A DNA stretch of 64,000 nucleotides from JBGCEZ01 sp045106735 (GTDB lineage: Bacteria; Planctomycetota; Phycisphaerae; Phycisphaerales; SM1A02): contig JBGCEZ010000015.1 of NCBI GenBank assembly GCA_045106735.1, positions 1-64,000 on the forward strand, read 5' to 3'. Each line of letters begins with the position of its first letter. Positions within the stretch are counted from its first letter, which is position 1. A program made the position numbers and the translations under genes. Of the stretch, positions 43,776 through 52,932 are shown piece after piece. The notes under the pieces are model-generated. The model was not told the DNA's origin. It saw only the letters and a program-made list of their open reading frames with translations, and did no database searches.

Positions 43776-45779
43776 TCACGCTCGCGTGCGGAATCCGCCG
43801 ACCAACTCGCCCACCGCCGCACTCTGCTCCGCCGTCAGTGCGGCATCGGCTTCGAGCTCGCGGCTGCGGACAACGTTCGCCTTGGGAACCTCGGCCGCGC
43901 GTTCGATCTCTTGGTTGACCACGGAGAGGTGTTCGAGCTGGCGCTGGGACTCGTCGCACGCTCGGGCCAGTGCGTCAGCGGAATTGCTGCTGGCTTCAAC
44001 GATGCCAGTGAGCGATGCGCTGACTTCCTGAGAGATCCGCGATCCATGGCGCGAGCGGTCGACGGCTCGGTCGATCAAACTTCGCGTTTCGCCGGCGGCG
44101 GCGGCGCTTCGCTGCGCCAAGCTGCGAACTTCTTCGGCCACCACCGCGAAGCCCTTGCCCGCATCGCCGGCTCGGGCCGCTTCGACCGCTGCGTTCAGGG
44201 CGAGCAGGTTGGTCTGGAACGCGATCGCTTCGATCGTGTCGACGACCTTGGCCACGTCGTCGCTCGATTGATTGATGTCCTGCATCGCTTCCTGCAAGTT
44301 GCGCATCGACTCGCGTCCGGTCTCCGCCTGGTCGCGCGTGGTCGCCCCGAGTCCGGCCGCTTGGACGACTTCGTCCCGAGCGGCGCCGGCCGCGTCGTCC
44401 AACTTGCGGGCCAAGCCGCGGATGTCGTCCAAGCCGCTGGCCTGCTCCTCGGCCGACTGTCGGATGTGCTCGCCCACGGTCCGGGTCCGGTCGGACGCCT
44501 CGCGGATCGTGCCGTTCGTGGATTTGACGCGGCTCACCAGATCTTCAATCCCGCCGATGAATGAATCCAAGTGCCGGCCCAGATCGCCGAGTTCGTCGTC
44601 GGTGCGGACGTCGAGCCGGAACGTCAAATCGCCGTCGCCGCTCGAAAGCTCTTGACAACGCGTGGCCAACCGAGAGACCGGTCCCATGACGGCCCGGATC
44701 AAGCCGATGCCCATCACCGCGGCGAGCACGCCGATCACGACGGTTGCCCCGATGGCCGCCGAGCGTGTCGCGGAGGCAGCCGCGTGCAAGGCAGCCGCGT
44801 CGACGTTCATGGACTGATCCATCTTCGTCAGCATCGAACGCAGCAAGGCGTTCACCTCCGCCGCCGCGGGCGTGACTTCGGTTGAGCAAATCTCGATCGC
44901 CGTGTTCCAGGAACTTGCCTGTCGCAGGTCGATCAGAGAAGTGAGCGCCGGATTCAATGATTCGAGATCCGCGTGCAGCCGCTTCAGTGTCTGGCCCTCG
45001 GACGGATCGAAGGCCGTGACGCGCGACTGGGCCACCGTCGCCGCGTCTCGAGCGGCCTTCGCCGTCCGCCGCAGTTCGGCGGCTTCTGTCTCGGTGCCGT
45101 CCATCAAGAACCGCAGCGCCGAAGCTTCCAGGTGCACCAGCGACGACTCGAGCTTCACCAGCGACTTGTTGGTCGCGATCAGCCTCAGAGGATCCGCAGC
45201 GTTGGCGTTGGCGTTGACGTTTGCGTTGGCATCGGCCTCGGCGTTGGATTCCGAACCGGCGGAACTCGCGGTCGCGGTCGCGGCGCTCGAGGTGATCCGA
45301 TTCAGCGAGGCGTCGAGGGTCAACAACGCTTCGGCCAAGAACGGGGCGATGTCGGTTCGGTACAGCACGTGGGCGGGGTAGTTCTGGGGCTGGTGGGCGA
45401 CGGCTTCGATTGAGTCCTGGCCGGTGCGATAGTGAGCCAGCAGCTCGTCGAGTCGCATCAGATCATTTTCCTCGAAACCGACGTCAAGCAGCACGTCGTT
45501 GAGCCCGGTTCGAAGTTCGCCGATCTCGTCCCACGCTTCACGTCGCCGTTCGCGCATCTCTTCCGTGCCCAAGATGATGTAGCCGCGGTGCGCCGACAGC
45601 GCTTCGTGCACCAATGAGTCGAGCTTGAGCATCGTGACCATGCTGGGGACCTCACCCGACACCAATCGGTTCTTGATGGTGATTTCGCGTTCGGCCATGA
45701 TCGTGGTCCACGCTCCGGTGGCGGCCGACACCGCCAACATCGCGCTGAACCCGAGGATGATCTTCGTCTTGATACGCAT
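43776..45779 (-). CDS. Methyl-accepting chemotaxis protein
   Basis: This 667-residue receptor has an N-terminal membrane helix (~7-25), a ~320-residue helical sensor domain, a second helix (AAIGATVVIGVLAAVMGIGLIRAVMG, ~355), a HAMP region, and a cytoplasmic coiled coil with the signalling hairpin AFQTNLLALNAAVEAARAG (~530-550), which contacts CheA/CheW. An in-frame 6-base repeat gives EADANANVNANANAA in the sensor domain. GGAG lies upstream of the ATG at 45779. No che genes are nearby, so it works with a system encoded elsewhere. The stimulus is unknown. Confidence 0.93.
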   Translation of the reverse strand: MRIKTKIILGFSAMLAVSAATGAWTTIMAEREITIKNRLVSGEVPSMVTMLKLDSLVHEALSAHRGYIILGTEEMRERRREAWDEIGELRTGLNDVLLDVGFEENDLMRLDELLAHYRTGQDSIEAVAHQPQNYPAHVLYRTDIAPFLAEALLTLDASLNRITSSAATATASSAGSESNAEADANANVNANANAADPLRLIATNKSLVKLESSLVHLEASALRFLMDGTETEAAELRRTAKAARDAATVAQSRVTAFDPSEGQTLKRLHADLESLNPALTSLIDLRQASSWNTAIEICSTEVTPAAAEVNALLRSMLTKMDQSMNVDAAALHAAASATRSAAIGATVVIGVLAAVMGIGLIRAVMGPVSRLATRCQELSSGDGDLTFRLDVRTDDELGDLGRHLDSFIGGIEDLVSRVKSTNGTIREASDRTRTVGEHIRQSAEEQASGLDDIRGLARKLDDAAGAARDEVVQAAGLGATTRDQAETGRESMRNLQEAMQDINQSSDDVAKVVDTIEAIAFQTNLLALNAAVEAARAGDAGKGFAVVAEEVRSLAQRSAAAAGETRSLIDRAVDRSRHGSRISQEVSASLTGIVEASSNSADALARACDESQRQLEHLSVVNQEIERAAEVPKANVVRSRELEADAALTAEQSAAVGELVGGFRTRA
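45199..45250 (-). repeat. 6-base tandem repeat in the chemoreceptor gene
   Basis: About nine units of GCGTTG/GCGTTT/GCATCG (plus-strand reading) encode alternating Asn-Ala in the sensor domain. Confidence 0.8.
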
Positions 45780-46160
45780 GGGAGGCTCCAGATGCTCTCT
45801 CTTGGCATCGGCGAGGCCGGGGCCACGCATCGTCCCGGGTGGAAAAACAAGCAGATTTTCGTCTCGTAGAACGTGATAGATGGCCAGCCTTGCGGTCAAG
45901 CGGGATGCGATGTGCGCCATCCGATCGTCCCGAGAGTGGGTTCTCGCCCTGTGGCGCACCCGATGCGCGAGGTCGGACACGACCGTTGGCGGGGGCCGAT
46001 CCAAGCTGGTCACCGCAGCTCAGGCCAAATTCGCCGCAGCGGTCCGGTCATTCACGCGTACCATCGACGTCAGCATCCTGCTCGCGGCCACTCGTCGCGG
46101 GAGCACGCTGCGCCCGGTCCGGGGCCGCTGCGGGATCGCTGCATTTCTGAGGAGAACCCC
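45780..46160. other. 381-base divergent intergenic region
   Basis: Separates the leftward chemoreceptor from the rightward metalloprotease. No convincing small gene, RNA or promoter pair is visible. Confidence 0.45.
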
Positions 46161-48476
46161 GTGACTCGATTTACCCCCTTCCCCCGGGCGGTCATCGCCG
46201 GTGGTGCAATGGCGGCCGGCTTTGCCGCGACCCTCGCATCCGCCGAGTTGCATGCCCCGCTCGCGGCTCCGGCCGCGCTCGTCCCCTTTGAAGACCGAGT
46301 GGCCGATGCCTTCGGCGTGTCGGAGGCGGTCGTTTTCGACATGAACTTCGAAGCGACGGCCGACGGCATCACCGAGTTCGACGTACCGATCGGAAACGGC
46401 GCCGACAGCGCCCGCCTCCGGGTCATGCCGAACAACATCCGTGCCCTCGGCTACCGGCTTCTTGCCCAGATTGACGATGGGTCGATCGTCGAGGTCGATC
46501 CTGGACCGTCGCGTACGGTTCGAGGCGTCGTCGAAGGCGTTCCGGGATCATCCATTGCCGGCTCGATGCTCGACAATGGATTCTCGGGCACGATCGTCGG
46601 GCTTGATGGCGTCCGTTGGTGGATCGAGCCCGTGTCGACCAATATGGACGGCGTCGACGCCGACCTGCACGTGCTCTACCGAAACGACTCGGTCATCGAC
46701 ACCGGTCACGTCTGCGGCCTCGCCGCCGAGGTGATCGAGCTCGCGGCCGGTCCTCGGGCAGTGGTCGGCATGGCCGCCGCCGACGACGCGACCCAGGGCA
46801 GTGGGCCACTCACGCTCTGCGTTGCCGAGTTGGCCAGCGAATGCGACTTTGAGTACTTCCAGGACTACGGTTCGATCTCGGCGGTGCAGGACCGCGTCGA
46901 GCTGGTCGTGAATACGCTCAACCTGCAGTACGAGTCCGAGGTCGGCATCACCCACATGACGACCGGGACCGTGGTCCGAACCAGTCCCAACGATCCCTAC
47001 ACGCAGAGCGACAGCTTTGGCTTGCTCTGCCAGTTCATCAACGAGTGGACGCTCAACCAGGGTGACATCCCGCGCGACGTGGCCCAGATGTTCACCGGTC
47101 GCGAGATCGATGGCGGCACCATCGGGCGGGCGGCGGAGATCGGCTCGATCTGCGAGAACAACGGCTGCACCAACTTCCCCTGCGATTGCGGGACGTTCGG
47201 CACGAGTGGGTCGTACTGCATCAACCAGTCGGACTTCAACGGCAACTTTGCCAGCACCACCGACCTGCACGCCCACGAGCTGGGTCACCTGTGGGACGCG
47301 GTTCACTGCAGCTGCCCGAACCACACGATGAACCCGGGCATCACTTCGTCGAACACCTTCAACCCGACCGAGACGCGTCCGGACATTGAGGCCTACCGCG
47401 AGACGCGGCCCTGCCTTGACTGCCAGGAGATCATCAGCTTCGACTTCCCGAACGGGCTGCCCGAGTTGCTTGATCCCGCCGGCGGCACGACCGTCCGGGT
47501 GGTGGTGACCGATGGCCTGCTCATGGCGATGCCCGATTCGGGTCGTCTCTGGGTGTCGACCGGTGGCGGGTTCACCTCGACCGACATGATCGAGGTCTCC
47601 CCGAACGTCTACGACGCCGTGTTCCCGGCCTTTGATTGCCCGACGAGCGTGAGCTTCTACGTGAGCGTGGAAGTGCCTGGCGCCGGGACAATCACGGAGC
47701 CGGCCGATGCTCCGGGTGTGGCGTTCGCCGCGCTCGCCGCAAACGACGGAGCGGTCGTCTTCGCCGACGACTTCGAAACCAACCAAGGCTGGTTCGTGAC
47801 CAACAGTCCCGACCTTGAAGATGGTGCCTGGCAACGCGGAATTCCCGCCGGTGGCGGCGAACGCGGCGATCCGCCGGTCGACGCCGACGGATCCGGCCGC
47901 TGCTACGTGACCGACAACGTCGCCGGCAACAGCGACGTGGATGGCGGCAGCACCACGCTGACGTCGCCGATCCTCGATGCATCCTCCGAGGGTGCGATCC
48001 TCGAGTACTTCCGCTGGTTCGACAACACGTTTGGGGCGGAGCCGAATCAGGATCCGTTCCGCGTGGAGTATTCCACCAACGGCGGCGGTACCTGGCAGCT
48101 CTTGGAGCTGCTGAGCCCGAGCAGCCCGGAGGCGGCCGGCGGTTGGTTCCGTGTGCAGTTCGTCCTCGCCGACGTCGGCATCGCCCCGAGTGACCAGTTC
48201 CGCGTGCGCTTCATCGCCGTGGACCTTGATCCCGGTTCGGTGGTCGAAGCCGGTGTCGACGGTGTCCAGATCATCGCCGCAACGTGCGACGGCGACGTGA
48301 CGCCGTGCCCGGGCGACTTCGACGGCAGCAACGACGTCGGATTCACCGACCTGCTGCAGCTCCTGTCGGCCTTCGGCCCCTGCGATGGCTGCCCCGAGGA
48401 CCTGGATGGATCCGGGGCCGTGACGTTCGAGGATCTGCTCGGCATCCTCTCGGCTTGGGGTCCATGCCCGAAGTAA
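46161..48476 (+). CDS. Secreted metzincin-type metalloprotease with GC-type dockerin
   Basis: The GTG at 46161 follows an AGGAG site and opens a signal peptide ending near ASA (residue 28). The 771-residue protein contains the zinc site HELGHLWDAVH (372-382), matching HExxHxxxxxH of metzincins with a Trp in place of the usual Gly, and a Met-turn-like TMNPG at 389-393. Many cysteines flank the site (CENNGCTNFPCDC), suggesting disulfides. Residues ~560-715 look like a beta-sandwich (VFADDFETNQGWFVTN ...). The end is a GC-type dockerin (CPGDFDGSNDVGFTDL ... WGPCPK). Probably an extracellular or surface peptidase; substrate unknown. Confidence 0.88.
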   Translation: MTRFTPFPRAVIAGGAMAAGFAATLASAELHAPLAAPAALVPFEDRVADAFGVSEAVVFDMNFEATADGITEFDVPIGNGADSARLRVMPNNIRALGYRLLAQIDDGSIVEVDPGPSRTVRGVVEGVPGSSIAGSMLDNGFSGTIVGLDGVRWWIEPVSTNMDGVDADLHVLYRNDSVIDTGHVCGLAAEVIELAAGPRAVVGMAAADDATQGSGPLTLCVAELASECDFEYFQDYGSISAVQDRVELVVNTLNLQYESEVGITHMTTGTVVRTSPNDPYTQSDSFGLLCQFINEWTLNQGDIPRDVAQMFTGREIDGGTIGRAAEIGSICENNGCTNFPCDCGTFGTSGSYCINQSDFNGNFASTTDLHAHELGHLWDAVHCSCPNHTMNPGITSSNTFNPTETRPDIEAYRETRPCLDCQEIISFDFPNGLPELLDPAGGTTVRVVVTDGLLMAMPDSGRLWVSTGGGFTSTDMIEVSPNVYDAVFPAFDCPTSVSFYVSVEVPGAGTITEPADAPGVAFAALAANDGAVVFADDFETNQGWFVTNSPDLEDGAWQRGIPAGGGERGDPPVDADGSGRCYVTDNVAGNSDVDGGSTTLTSPILDASSEGAILEYFRWFDNTFGAEPNQDPFRVEYSTNGGGTWQLLELLSPSSPEAAGGWFRVQFVLADVGIAPSDQFRVRFIAVDLDPGSVVEAGVDGVQIIAATCDGDVTPCPGDFDGSNDVGFTDLLQLLSAFGPCDGCPEDLDGSGAVTFEDLLGILSAWGPCPK

Positions 48477-48525
48477 GTGCACGGCACCGTGCTTCTCGGC
48501 CGATGATGGCCGAATGAACGACGGC

Positions 48526-48555
48526 GAGGCCGCGGGAAGTGATTCCCGCGGCCTC
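48526..48555. terminator. Terminator hairpin between convergent genes
   Basis: A perfect 13-bp stem GAGGCCGCGGGAA/TTCCCGCGGCCTC with loop GTGA is flanked by a further ACGAC/GTCGT pairing. The T-tract is weak (GTGTCGTTGTG), but placement between the converging protease and response-regulator genes supports termination. Confidence 0.72.
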
Positions 48556-48616
48556 GTGTCGTTGTGTCATCGTTGCGTCATGCTCGTGTCGTCATTGGGG
48601 CCCGCGTGCTCGCGGG

Positions 48617-49015
48617 TCAGCCGATGGACGCGGCCGGCAATTCCACGCCGCTCATGATCAAGTCGGCCTCGATGAGATCGATGAGCCGGCTCGTATCGAA
48701 GGGCTTGGGCAGGACGGTGACGTTCTCGATCCGGTTCAGGCGGTCCCGGAAGTCGCCGTGGAACCCACTGACAATCACGATCGGGATCTGGCTGAACGTG
48801 CGAACCGTTTGGGCCAGGGCGACGCCATCGCCGGCCGGCATGTTGAGGTCCGTGATGATCAAGTCGACGTCTTGTTCCCGGCAAGCGGCGATGCCTTGTG
48901 CGCCGGAAGCGGCGGTAATGCAGTGGTAGCCGTGACTGCCGAGTCGAAACGAAAGGGCTGCGGTCATGCCTTCATCGTTGTCGACGATCAAGATAGTAGG
49001 TGCGTCCAGATCCAT
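48617..49015 (-). CDS. Single-domain response regulator (CheY-like)
   Basis: This 132-residue receiver domain has no output domain. The start at 49015 is chosen over 49045 because GGGGAGGGAA lies just upstream. The acidic pocket is Asp12/Asp14 (LIVDNDEGM), the phosphorylation site is Asp56 in LIITDLNMP, and the conserved Lys is in LPKPF. It signals by protein contact. Last gene of a leftward set with another receiver and a hybrid histidine kinase, from which it most likely receives phosphate. Confidence 0.9.
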   Translation of the reverse strand: MDLDAPTILIVDNDEGMTAALSFRLGSHGYHCITAASGAQGIAACREQDVDLIITDLNMPAGDGVALAQTVRTFSQIPIVIVSGFHGDFRDRLNRIENVTVLPKPFDTSRLIDLIEADLIMSGVELPAASIG

Positions 49016-49070
49016 GCGAGGTTCCCTCCCCAGGGTGGTGAACAAAGAAGCGCGACGGCGAGCGGGGCGT

Positions 49071-49460
49071 TCAGCCGCCGGCCGTGGTCATTGGTGTGGC
49101 GGTCAGGTCATTGACCGCATCGAAGATGTCGCGGGAAACAAAGGGCTTGGCGATGAATCGTGTGCCGCCGGCCAGTGCGGCTCGGCGCCGAGCGACGGGG
49201 TCCGATTCCGCCGACAGAAAGATCACCGGGACGTCGTGCAGGTCCGGATCGCGCCGGAGCCGAATGCACACTTCGAGTCCGTCGATGTCCGGCATGCGAA
49301 CGTCAAGGATGATGACGTCCGGCACGGACTCCGCCGCGGCTTCCAGTCCGGCCAGGCCGTTGATCGCGTGGCGCACGGTGTGGCCGGCGGCCTTGAGGCG
49401 GGTCATCAGGGCGGCGGTGATGGCCGGTTCGTCGTCGATGATCAGGATGCTCGATCGCAT
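49071..49460 (-). CDS. Single-domain response regulator
   Basis: This 129-residue receiver domain has the acidic pair in LIIDDEP, phospho-acceptor Asp53 in IILDVRMPDIDG, a Ser in FLSAESD and Lys in AKPF. No DNA-binding or enzymatic domain follows. Its start is only 4 bases from the histidine kinase stop, so the two are co-transcribed. The sequence is distinct from the next receiver, so they may have different targets. Confidence 0.9.
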   Translation of the reverse strand: MRSSILIIDDEPAITAALMTRLKAAGHTVRHAINGLAGLEAAAESVPDVIILDVRMPDIDGLEVCIRLRRDPDLHDVPVIFLSAESDPVARRRAALAGGTRFIAKPFVSRDIFDAVNDLTATPMTTAGG

Positions 49461-49464
49461 GGGG

Positions 49465-51027
49465 TCAGACTCCGGCCTTGGCGGTGAGCACGCCGAGCAG
49501 GCGTGGCTGGGCATCGTCGATGGTCCACGTCCCGAGGTGGGACGGGCTGAGGGGGGCGAGGTCGATGTCGGCCACGCGTTGGGCCAGGTCGCGAAGTCCA
49601 CGGTTCAGGCGGTGGATCCAGCCGAGAACGTCGCCCGCATCGCCCACGAGGAGGATCGAGTCGCGAACTGGGCTCGACAGAACGAGGTCCGCGGGATGGG
49701 CGACGGCGGCAATGTGCGCGGACAGTTCGTCAAGGCTCAGGTCGATCCCGATGTTGGAGATCTCCAGCACGGCCACGCCACCGGTTGTCGGGCGAAGCCG
49801 GCCCAATTGCATGAACGATCGCACCATGGCCTCGGGCGTATCGCGGGGCACGGTGAAGGAGAACGTGCTTCCCTGACCCGGCGTGCTCGTGACTTCCACG
49901 GTGCCGAAGTTCATGGTCACCAGTTCCCGCACGATGCTGAGGCCGAGGCCGAAGCCGCGGACCATCTCCGCCGGGCCGCTTCCGGGGCCGCACTGAAAGC
50001 GTTCGAACATCGAGTTCATTTGGGCATCGCTGAGGCCGGGGCCTTCGTCGGTGACCGAGAATCGCACCGTGTCGGCGCTCGCGTCTTGGGCGACCGATAC
50101 CACGATTTCCGATCCCGGGTTCGAGACTTTGATTGCGTTGATGACCAGGTTCATCAACGTGCGGCGCAAGTTGTTGGCGTCGGCCCGAAGCATCGGCAGG
50201 TCGTCGGCGACTTCGCGCCGGACCGTGATGGATTTGCGGGCCGCCCGTGATTCGAGGATCGGCCAAGTGGTGGCCAAGAGCTCGTCGACACACTGCCGTT
50301 CTCGATTCACCCGGAGCGAGCCGGCCTTGAGTCGGCTGCTGTCCAAGAAGTCATCCACCAGCTGTCCGAGGTCCCGGGACGCATTGGTCACGTGTTCCAG
50401 AAACTCGAGTTGCTGCGACGTGACCGGGCCGCCGAGGCCGTCGGCCATGATCGAAGTGAATTCTTGGATGACCGCGAGCGGCGTGCGGAAGTCGTGGGCG
50501 ACCTCGTCGACGAACCGGTGGGCCGTTCGGGTCAACGCATCGAGTTGCGCATTCCGTTCGCCGAGATCGTGGTTGGAACGCTTCAGCGACTCGGAGAGCT
50601 GCGTGCGCGAGGACTGCAGTCGGTACCGGCGAATCGCTTCCACGATCGTGCGTCGGAGCCGGGTCGGGTCCTCGAACGCGTGGTTCTTGGTCAGGAAGCC
50701 GGTCGCGCCGCGATGAAACGCTTCGGCGACGTCGTTCGGGTCACAGTCCGACGTGGTGAGGATCACCGGGCCGAGGTTCGCGCGGGTCAGGTCGGGGAGC
50801 CAGTCGATGCCTGACTCGCTGCCCAGAACGAGGTCGATGATCAGAACGACCCGGCTGTCGGGCAAGATGGCGTGGATCGCTTCGTCCGGACACGAGTATC
50901 CGCTGGCGACGAACGGCTGATGCTCGGTGGAGGCCCGCTGGACCGAGCGAATCAAGAGTTCGCGGTGCATCGGATCGTCATCGATCACCAGAATGTGGGT
51001 GGTGGCATCCACCATGCGAGTGCTCAT
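49465..51027 (-). CDS. Receiver-histidine kinase hybrid
   Basis: This 520-residue cytoplasmic protein has an N-terminal receiver domain (acidic DDDP, Asp65 in VLIIDLVLG, Lys in LTKNH), a coiled-coil linker (~135-168), a HisKA H-box VAHDFRTPLAV with His178, then the ATPase domain: N-box NLVINAIKVS, G1 DEGPGLSD, G2 GFGLGLSI. A ~120-residue C-terminal extension (VAVLEISNIGID ... LLVGDAG ... LSPSHLG) loosely recalls a degenerate nucleotide-cyclase-like fold, but I cannot assign it. No membrane helix, so it is controlled through its receiver. First gene of the three-gene phosphorelay set. Confidence 0.9.
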   Translation of the reverse strand: MSTRMVDATTHILVIDDDPMHRELLIRSVQRASTEHQPFVASGYSCPDEAIHAILPDSRVVLIIDLVLGSESGIDWLPDLTRANLGPVILTTSDCDPNDVAEAFHRGATGFLTKNHAFEDPTRLRRTIVEAIRRYRLQSSRTQLSESLKRSNHDLGERNAQLDALTRTAHRFVDEVAHDFRTPLAVIQEFTSIMADGLGGPVTSQQLEFLEHVTNASRDLGQLVDDFLDSSRLKAGSLRVNRERQCVDELLATTWPILESRAARKSITVRREVADDLPMLRADANNLRRTLMNLVINAIKVSNPGSEIVVSVAQDASADTVRFSVTDEGPGLSDAQMNSMFERFQCGPGSGPAEMVRGFGLGLSIVRELVTMNFGTVEVTSTPGQGSTFSFTVPRDTPEAMVRSFMQLGRLRPTTGGVAVLEISNIGIDLSLDELSAHIAAVAHPADLVLSSPVRDSILLVGDAGDVLGWIHRLNRGLRDLAQRVADIDLAPLSPSHLGTWTIDDAQPRLLGVLTAKAGV

Positions 51028-51494
51028 CGGCCGCTGTCCCTTCGTACCCGTTCTCATTTTCCTGACGGGAGAACGATCGGGCCCTCGGCCGGCGGGCTTG
51101 ACGCGGAGCCGGGATTCGGGGGCGGCGCGAGTTCTGCGCCGAGCGGCAGCAGAGGCGGCGGGGAAGAGGCAATGCGGCGGTGCACACTCGGGACGCCAGG
51201 ACGTCCGACGTCCCACGCGGGGGTCGCGCGGCGTGCGTTCTCGGTCGAAGCGGCAATGGCGGCCCGCGGGGATCGCCGCCACCAGCGGCGGGCGGAGGCG
51301 CGATGGCGGGCCGCCTGTGCCGCGTGGGTCACCAGCCGATAGCCCGGTCCGCGCTGATTGCCGGCCGAGCGATGCCTGGGCATCGACGATTCACGGCGAA
51401 TTCCGGCGCGGTCTTGGGGGACACCTCGCTTGGGGAGGAGTCCGCCTTCCCGCCCGGTGCGGACAGTCCCAGTCTTCAGCCGGAGTGCCTCCCC
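51028..51494. other. 467-base divergent intergenic region
   Basis: Lies between the leftward kinase operon and the rightward serine hydrolase. Both neighbouring frames extend into it but become Arg/Pro-rich. No further feature is supported. Confidence 0.45.
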
Positions 51495-52856
51495 ATGCCC
51501 GCAAACCCCCGACGCATGCTGCTCGCCATGCTGCTTGTCATCCTGCCCAGCTCCCTGGCGACGGCGACGGCGACGGTGCGGGGGAAGTCCGCCACGCCTC
51601 CGGTGGTCCGTGTGGTCGCCCCCGAACCGGTCGCCGATGCCGATGCCGATGCCGCGATCGAGACCGACGTCCGCATCGCCACGCTGTTCTCCGACGTGCA
51701 CCGGCGCGATGCCTTCCACGGCGTGGTACTCGTCGCCGCCGGTGGAACCATCATCCACGAGTCCGCCTGGGGCATCGCCGACGACGGGCGGGATGAACCA
51801 GTGACGCCGACGACGCGTTTCGAATTCGCGTCGGTCAGCAAGCCGATCACCGCGATCGCCACGCTCTCATTGGTGGCCGACGGCGTCATCGGCCTCGATG
51901 ACCGCGTGTCCACGCATCTTCCGACGTTCCCGTGGTCCGGCGTGACCGTTCGGCATTTGTTGAGCCATCGATCGGGACTTCCGGCTCGCCAGATCGAGCG
52001 TGCGGTGGTTGAACGGGCGGTGGCCACGTCGCGCCGGATCGACAACGACTTGGTGATGGAGGTTCTGGCGTCCTTTCGATCCGCCGCGGCGTCGACGACC
52101 GGAGATCGGCGGGATGCGCGCGAAGCCTCGGGCGACGGCCTGGAGCACGAGCCCGGGGCCCAGGCGATCTATGAGAACGTGAACTTCGTGGTCCTCGCTC
52201 GGCTGGTGGCGGTCGTCTCGGGCCAGCCATTCGCGGAGGCAGTGAAGGCTCGAGTCTTCACGCCCGCCGGCATGACCCATGCCGTTGTGTCCGATCCGGC
52301 CACCTGGATGCAGCCGAAGGCTGGGTGGGCCACGCCGTACGTGCGGGACGCGTCGACGGGCTCGTGGCAGATCGCGCACACGGCACCCGCGTGGGAATTC
52401 ACAGTGCGGGCCGGTGGAACGCGTGGGGACGGCGGGGTCGTGGGGACGGCCCGGGACCTGTTGGCGCTGGACCGAGCGTTGGTCTCCGGCCGCCTCATCC
52501 CGCCGGCCCTGGCGGCAGCGTCGGAGCGTCCGGCCCGGGGCGTCGACGGACGCGAACTCTGGGAGTCCGGATGGGTGCGGGCCGGGTTCGGGCTGGGGTG
52601 GCGGATCCGCGACGATCGAAGCACCGTGTTTCACACGGGCGACTGGGGGGGCTTCCAGGCGGGGATCTTTCGATTCCGAGCCATCGATCGCACGGTGATC
52701 TTCCTCAGTCACCGGCGCATCGATGACTGGAGCTGGTTGCCCGAACTCGAGGCGATCGTCCGCGAGGCGGCGGGGGAGGCGACTGGGGCGGCGGCCGCGA
52801 CCGCTGAGCCCGCTGAGCCCGCTGAGCCCGCCGAAGCGAGCCCGCCGGGGGATTGA
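51495..52856 (+). CDS. Serine hydrolase, class C beta-lactamase/PBP family
   Basis: The 453-residue protein begins with a signal peptide (MLLAMLLVILPSSLATA). Catalytic motifs of the S12/class C fold are present: SVSK (Ser113 nucleophile, Lys116), YENVN in the YxN position, and HTGDWGG replacing KTG, a variant common in esterases and D-peptidases of this family. The presence of HTG rather than KTG makes true beta-lactamase activity doubtful. DADADAA (~48-54) and a C-terminal AEPAEPAEPAEA tail come from short repeats. GGAG at 51482-51485 supports the start. Exported; substrate unknown. Confidence 0.88.
   Translation: MPANPRRMLLAMLLVILPSSLATATATVRGKSATPPVVRVVAPEPVADADADAAIETDVRIATLFSDVHRRDAFHGVVLVAAGGTIIHESAWGIADDGRDEPVTPTTRFEFASVSKPITAIATLSLVADGVIGLDDRVSTHLPTFPWSGVTVRHLLSHRSGLPARQIERAVVERAVATSRRIDNDLVMEVLASFRSAAASTTGDRRDAREASGDGLEHEPGAQAIYENVNFVVLARLVAVVSGQPFAEAVKARVFTPAGMTHAVVSDPATWMQPKAGWATPYVRDASTGSWQIAHTAPAWEFTVRAGGTRGDGGVVGTARDLLALDRALVSGRLIPPALAAASERPARGVDGRELWESGWVRAGFGLGWRIRDDRSTVFHTGDWGGFQAGIFRFRAIDRTVIFLSHRRIDDWSWLPELEAIVREAAGEATGAAAATAEPAEPAEPAEASPPGD
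52800..52832 (+). repeat. 9-base tandem repeat at the 3' end of the hydrolase gene
   Basis: Units GCTGAGCCC encode a repeated Ala-Glu-Pro tail. Confidence 0.8.
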
Positions 52857-52924
52857 TTCTTGACCAACGCAGCGAGCCCCGCCGGGCGATTGAGTCCCTG
52901 GCCAACGCACCGAGCCCCGCCGGC
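52835..52924. repeat. 37-base direct repeat, about 2.4 copies, between convergent genes
   Basis: GATTGATTCTTGACCAACG... (52851) and GATTGAGTCCCTGGCCAACG... (52888) start units that both continue into GAGCCCCGCCGG; a partial tail precedes them. The TGA of the serine hydrolase lies in the first unit. The location resembles the 35-base array at 18656-18830. Confidence 0.78.
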
Positions 52925-52932
52925 AACGTCGA

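Noticed and set aside
43093..43959. Minus-strand open frame crossing tRNA-Val
   Set aside because: It runs through the tRNA and its terminator and is Arg/Pro-rich; only the short hydrophobic part at 43268-43546 is kept, with low confidence.
51495..52856. True beta-lactamase resistance gene
   Set aside because: SxxK and YxN are present, but the third motif is HTG and the overall pattern fits general serine hydrolases; no resistance context.
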